From Meandrina meandrites (Eukaryota; Cnidaria; Anthozoa; Scleractinia; Meandrinidae), in NCBI GenBank assembly GCA_963693305.1, contig OY855905.1, positions 39,037,137 to 39,101,136 on the forward strand: a DNA stretch of 64,000 nucleotides. The letters are read 5' to 3'. Positions 63,176-64,000 of the stretch are shown in pieces (within the stretch, counting starts at the first letter, position 1; every line of letters begins with the position of its first letter). The notes beneath the pieces were generated by a model, which was given only the letters and a program-made list of their open reading frames with translations, ran no database searches and was not told where the DNA came from. The position numbers and the translations under genes are program-made.

Positions 63176-63589
63176 TTATATATTTCTGAAATAATGTTGA
63201 ATGAATCTCTCATTCTTCATTGTGTCATATATGTCAAACACTTCCAATAAATTATAATACGAATTCCCCTTATTCATTTCATTGAGAAAGTATAAACAAA
63301 AGTAACCACATGTTGTTGTATTTATATTCTGGATCTGATTGTTCTGATGTAACAATGTCAAATTCTTCTTTTTTGCATGATCTACAATGGCTTGAAATGG
63401 AGGCATGCCAAAACTATCAAAATAATTGATTGCCTTATCTTTTACATACGTAGCAACCCAATGGCTTCCGCTCATATATGATGGTTCAAGATTGTAAATA
63501 AATAATGCTTGTTTATGGTTATGTGGCACAGTCTCATCTCTCATTAGTACATCTTTTATTGGTATATTCAAATATGAATACCATCTCAT
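63176..63589 (-). CDS. Adenain-like cysteine protease
   Basis: Virion maturation protease of Polintons/adintoviruses, related to the adenovirus protease and Ulp1-type peptidases. From the ATG at 63589 it has 137 residues. Catalytic residues in the family's order: H43 in GSHWVATYV, D58 in NYFDSFG, the Gln region around 82-87 (HQNNQIQ) and the nucleophile C94 in TTTCGYFCLYF. It would cleave capsid and core precursors during assembly. The frame stays open upstream of the ATG to about 63658 (KPAFIKKPLSNIDL is in frame), a segment that looks part of the protein; there the previous frame ends 24 bases after an A9 run. Stop TAA at 63176, then a TATATATA tract before the next gene. Confidence 0.88.
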   Translation of the reverse strand: MRWYSYLNIPIKDVLMRDETVPHNHKQALFIYNLEPSYMSGSHWVATYVKDKAINYFDSFGMPPFQAIVDHAKKKNLTLLHQNNQIQNINTTTCGYFCLYFLNEMNKGNSYYNLLEVFDIYDTMKNERFIQHYFRNI

Positions 63590-63633
63590 GAGGTCAATGT
63601 TACTTAGAGGTTTTTTGATAAATGCAGGCTTTC

Positions 63634-63915
63634 TTACTTTCTTTTCGGTTTTAAGATCTTTTTTTTTGGAAGCACCAATCCACCTGTTCTGAGAAATTTA
63701 TTATATTGATCCCAAGAACCAATGAATGGTGGCGGCCTGTAAGATAATGCATCTCTCTTATTTGGTAGTTTGATTTTACCGCCGTCTTTTTTCGTTGTAG
63801 AGTTATCAGTTGTTGATTTGTTGGTTGTTGACCTTCTTGATCTTGTTTTCGTTTTCGGAGCACTAATTCCAATCATTGGAAAACCAATTCGCGGTGCCCC
63901 ATCACCGACCCTCAT
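63634..63915 (-). CDS. Small basic Polinton protein, unknown
   Basis: 93 residues from an ATG nine bases after the end of the previous frame (63922). Ser/Thr/Arg/Lys-rich middle (KTKTRSRRSTTNKSTTDNST), then RPPPFIGSWDQYNKFLRTGG and a Lys-rich end. I do not recognise it. Position before the protease and basic low-complexity character fit a core/DNA-binding or minor capsid precursor (inference). Near its end is a nine-A run (63659-63667) containing A AAA AAG in this frame; a -1 shift there would lead into the protease frame. Confidence 0.55.
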   Translation of the reverse strand: MRVGDGAPRIGFPMIGISAPKTKTRSRRSTTNKSTTDNSTTKKDGGKIKLPNKRDALSYRPPPFIGSWDQYNKFLRTGGLVLPKKKILKPKRK

Positions 63916-63921
63916 GACCTT

Positions 63922-64000
63922 TCAAATTTGTGTCTTCGAGATGTTTAAATCAGATCCAACACCTAACTTCTTAGCCTTATTCAATTTATTGATTTGTCGT
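63922..64000 (-). CDS. C-terminal end of a further Polinton gene
   Basis: The minus-strand frame enters from the right edge and ends with KAKKLGVGSDLNISKTQI and TGA at 63922-63924. Only 25 codons are visible, so no identity is possible. The tight spacing to the next ATG (63915) suggests compact gene packing. Confidence 0.45.
   Translation of the reverse strand, partial: RQINKLNKAKKLGVGSDLNISKTQI

Larger units (their letters stand above)
60440..64000 (-). mobile_element. Polinton/adintovirus-like element, partial
   Basis: A cluster of mainly minus-strand genes: integrase, PLA2-like protein, zinc-ribbon protein, a small basic frame and an adenain-like protease, running off the right edge. Integrase outermost and a protease with virion proteins inward is the known arrangement of Maverick/Polinton elements and related adintoviruses. 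The left terminus is probably between 59948 and 60590 (repeat-rich), but without the other end no TIR or 6-bp duplication can be confirmed. DNA polymerase B, ATPase and capsid genes are not in the window. Intergenic gaps carry TATATATA tracts. Composition is more AT-rich than the flanks. Confidence 0.85.

Noticed and set aside
1..64000. Bacterial-type operons, origins, riboswitches
   Set aside because: No such signals; splice sites, retroelements and SINEs show a eukaryotic genome.

Overview
The window looks like AT-rich, intron-rich animal DNA, most likely from an anthozoan cnidarian such as a stony coral. This is inferred from the mix of repeats: tRNA-derived SINEs, several non-LTR retrotransposon families, a Ty3/Gypsy element, a KRBA2-like integrase, kinesin-light-chain-type TPR repeats, many TTAA/TA/TAA-flanked non-autonomous DNA elements and a Polinton/adintovirus-like element. 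No prokaryotic features were seen. Most long open frames are transposon-derived and most are broken.

Layout. (1) 2.0-41.6 kb: the 3' part of one host gene on the + strand, built from five small exons (1996-2117, 6600-6641, 8913-8975, 41083-41137, 41443-41471) with compatible phases, a Lys-rich C-terminus and an AATAAA at 41558. I do not recognise the protein. Its 32-kb intron holds nested mobile elements: inverted-repeat DNA elements, two copies of a SINE with an internal Thr-type tRNA region, a KRBA2-like integrase pseudogene (20.8-22.2 kb), a decayed TPR array (23.4-24.7 kb), a complete but mutated Gypsy element with short LTRs and a CATCT target duplication (26.8-31.1 kb, - strand), and a 5'-truncated LINE (33.6-34.9 kb).

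(2) 41.8-48.9 kb: a - strand LINE (endonuclease plus RT), split by a 556-bp TTAA-flanked inverted-repeat element and by a 3.1-kb insertion that itself carries a 554-bp foldback element with an 8-bp target duplication. (3) 49.2-51.1 kb: two more TTAA-type elements. (4) 50485-59701: a near-identical head-to-tail triplication of a 3.07-kb unit; shared substitutions make copies 2 and 3 the youngest pair. (5) 60-64 kb: one end of a Polinton/adintovirus-like element, on the - strand and running off the right edge: chromodomain integrase, a zinc-ribbon plus phospholipase-A2-like virion protein, a second zinc-ribbon protein (decayed), an adenain-type cysteine protease, and two small frames.

How the parts relate. 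The Polinton genes are in the order expected near an element end, with integrase outermost and protease and capsid-associated genes inward. In two places a downstream frame lies -1 to the one before it, and each junction has a nine-adenine run containing the heptamer A AAA AAG. This could be programmed frameshifting, homopolymer decay or assembly error. The host gene's terminal exon lies inside an 80-bp segment that is repeated in inverted orientation 7.7 kb away, suggesting a repeat-derived C-terminus. All calls are from reading the sequence; no search was run.
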